Of a stretch of DNA of 45,168 bases, positions 44,290 to 45,168 are shown in pieces (position 1 is the first letter of the stretch; every line of letters begins with the position of its first letter). A model generated the notes under the pieces. It did not search any database. It saw only the letters and a program-made list of their open reading frames with translations, and was not told where the DNA came from. This stretch comes from a virus. The stretch covers positions 1-45,168 of the IMG/VR virus record IMGVR_UViG_3300032296_003995, one strand, 5' to 3'. The translations under genes and the position numbers were made by a program.

Positions 44290-44825
44290 CGAGCACCCGT
44301 CGAGCCGAAGCCGCCGGTCCGCGTCGCTCCCTCGTCGGGCTCCTCACACCCGAGGCGGGGCGACAGGGGGCTCCCTGGGAAGACGAGCTGCGCGACCTTG
44401 TCGCCGGCGGAGATGTCGAACATGGGGTCCCAGTGCCGTGCGAGCACCTTGTTGTCCCCTGGAATGTAGCGCAGGATCGCGCAGAACTCCCCCGGGAAGT
44501 CAGGGTCGATGGTGCCCGGCGCGTTGACGACCTCGACGCCAGCGAGGGCCATCGAGCTCCGCGGACGGATCTCGCAGACGAGCTCGTTGATGTGGAAGAC
44601 GTCGTCACAGGTGCCGAAGATTCGATCGTCCCAGGGAATCGCCTTGGCGATGAGCCCCGGCGTGAAGCGGAAGCCGAGCGGGACCTTCGTCGGGACGAAG
44701 GGGTAGAGGGTCACGTCCTCGCGGGCGAAGACGTCGAACCCGACGGAGAACGGCGTGGCCCGCTTAGGAGCCTTGCCGCCGGGGAGGACCTCGATGATGC
44801 GGCCACGGACGTAGAGATCGAGCAT
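44286..44825 (-). CDS. dut: dUTPase (dUTP diphosphatase)
   Basis: It hydrolyses dUTP to dUMP and pyrophosphate, feeding ThyX and keeping uracil out of DNA. AAGGAG precedes the ATG. All five trimeric dUTPase motifs are seen: VGFDVFA (28-34), RPRSSMA (87-93), NAPGTIDPDFPGE (101-113), GDKVAQLVF (141-149) and RTGGFGSTG (169-177). The uracil-stacking Tyr of motif 3 appears as Phe (F110). At 179 residues it is longer than usual because of an insert around 55-80. The gene is coupled to the Cys protein downstream. Confidence 0.93.
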   Translation of the reverse strand: MLDLYVRGRIIEVLPGGKAPKRATPFSVGFDVFAREDVTLYPFVPTKVPLGFRFTPGLIAKAIPWDDRIFGTCDDVFHINELVCEIRPRSSMALAGVEVVNAPGTIDPDFPGEFCAILRYIPGDNKVLARHWDPMFDISAGDKVAQLVFPGSPLSPRLGCEEPDEGATRTGGFGSTGAR

Positions 44826-44828
44826 GGG

Positions 44829-45083
44829 CTACTCCTTCGTTGACTTGTAGAGACCGCAGCCGACTTCGCGCAGGTGACCCTGCGCGACGAGCCAGGCGAG
44901 GGCATGTCGTTCCACCGCAGGTCTTCTACCCGGGAAGACCTGCCCCGATGCGGCTCGCTCGTAGACCTTGACGAACTCCTGACCCTTGACCTCCTGGCCG
45001 TCGACGATGAACAGGGCCTCGTCCAAGTAGGCGAGGGACTTCTTTGGCGGAGAGAAGCGTGGGCGTCGGGTGAATGGTCTCAT
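44829..45083 (-). CDS. Small basic unknown protein, 84 residues
   Basis: The ATG overlaps the stop of the partial gene upstream (ATGA). A basic N-terminus (RPFTRRPRFSPPKKS) leads to a helix-rich body with AVERHALAWLVAQGHLREVG, a winged-helix-like end. The dUTPase ribosome binding site overlaps its stop. A small DNA-binding protein is possible. Confidence 0.65.
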   Translation of the reverse strand: MRPFTRRPRFSPPKKSLAYLDEALFIVDGQEVKGQEFVKVYERAASGQVFPGRRPAVERHALAWLVAQGHLREVGCGLYKSTKE

Positions 45084-45168
45084 CGGTCACTCCGCAAACA
45101 CCAGGCGGCAAAGTCCACGGCATCCTGCAGTGAAGTGAACGGCTTTTGCCAACCAACAAACACGGCAT
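45080..45168 (-). CDS. C-terminal end of a gene cut by the window edge
   Basis: Twenty-nine codons remain open to the edge and end in a TGA overlapping the next ATG. The residues (VGWQKPFTSLQDAVDFAAWC then LRSDR) look protein-like, with a helix near the end. The coupling to the next gene supports a real CDS. The function is unknown because the rest lies outside. Confidence 0.6.
   Translation of the reverse strand, partial: AVFVGWQKPFTSLQDAVDFAAWCLRSDR

Noticed and set aside
1-45168. Complete circular genome
   Set aside because: The two ends show no overlap or terminal repeat. Joining them would run the partial gene at the right edge into the hairpin at 1-33, and replication genes are missing.
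1-45168. tRNA genes, CRISPR arrays, insertion sequences, diversity-generating retroelement
   Set aside because: No cloverleaf-like sequences, regularly spaced repeat arrays, transposase or reverse transcriptase motifs were seen. A tRNA scan was not possible, so a tRNA cannot be fully excluded.

Overview
The window looks like a large piece of a tailed (podovirus-like) double-stranded DNA phage genome or prophage of a GC-rich, probably Gram-negative host. The reasoning is as follows. One long plus-strand block carries, in canonical order, terminase, portal, a scaffold candidate, major capsid, tail adaptor and nozzle candidates, three internal (ejection) protein candidates, a fibre candidate and an endolysin. 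There are no recognisable tape-measure, sheath or baseplate genes. The endolysin is an L-alanyl-D-glutamate type M15 peptidase. The codons are strongly GC-ending, genes are tightly packed, and GTG starts and ATGA or TGATG stop/start overlaps are common. No integrase, repressor, DNA polymerase or tRNA is seen, so the window is probably not the whole genome. One minus-strand gene is cut by the right edge.

Layout. Positions 1-466 hold one small minus-strand gene followed by a perfect hairpin. Positions 467-2219 are a non-coding control region of about 1.75 kb, dense in palindromes, a 47-bp tandem repeat, three copies of a 15-bp site and nine TGGCCA hexamers. Positions 2220-33826 are a plus-strand virion block: packaging (2220-5925), portal and head (5957-11947), a strong hairpin, tail adaptor and nozzle (12043-15638), three beta-rich tail proteins (15635-17792), three apparently cysteine-free internal proteins including one of 2751 residues (17798-28244), decoration and fibre candidates (28323-31246), a run of tiny basic proteins (31243-32242), small unknowns and the endolysin (33356-33826). 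A bidirectional terminator at 33845-33873 separates this from the converging minus-strand block (33895-45168).

The minus-strand block reads from right to left: small unknown genes, dUTPase, small coiled-coil, membrane and Cys-rich proteins, ThyX, an XF1762-like acetyltransferase fusion, thymidylate kinase, a B12-dependent class II ribonucleotide reductase, then membrane or coiled-coil proteins that may belong to lysis. The enzymes form a logical set: ribonucleotide reductase makes deoxynucleotides, dUTPase turns dUTP into dUMP, ThyX methylates dUMP to dTMP, and thymidylate kinase phosphorylates it towards dTTP.

The points most worth following are: the giant cysteine-free ejection-protein set; a 35-bp duplication of one gene's 3' end flanking a gene of different base composition; the repeat-rich control region; two 31-32 residue Lys/Pro peptides in an overlapping cassette; a 15-codon ORF ending in a hairpin loop before thyX; and atypical active-site regions in ThyX and the reductase. 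All function calls are made by eye from motifs and gene order; no database search was run.
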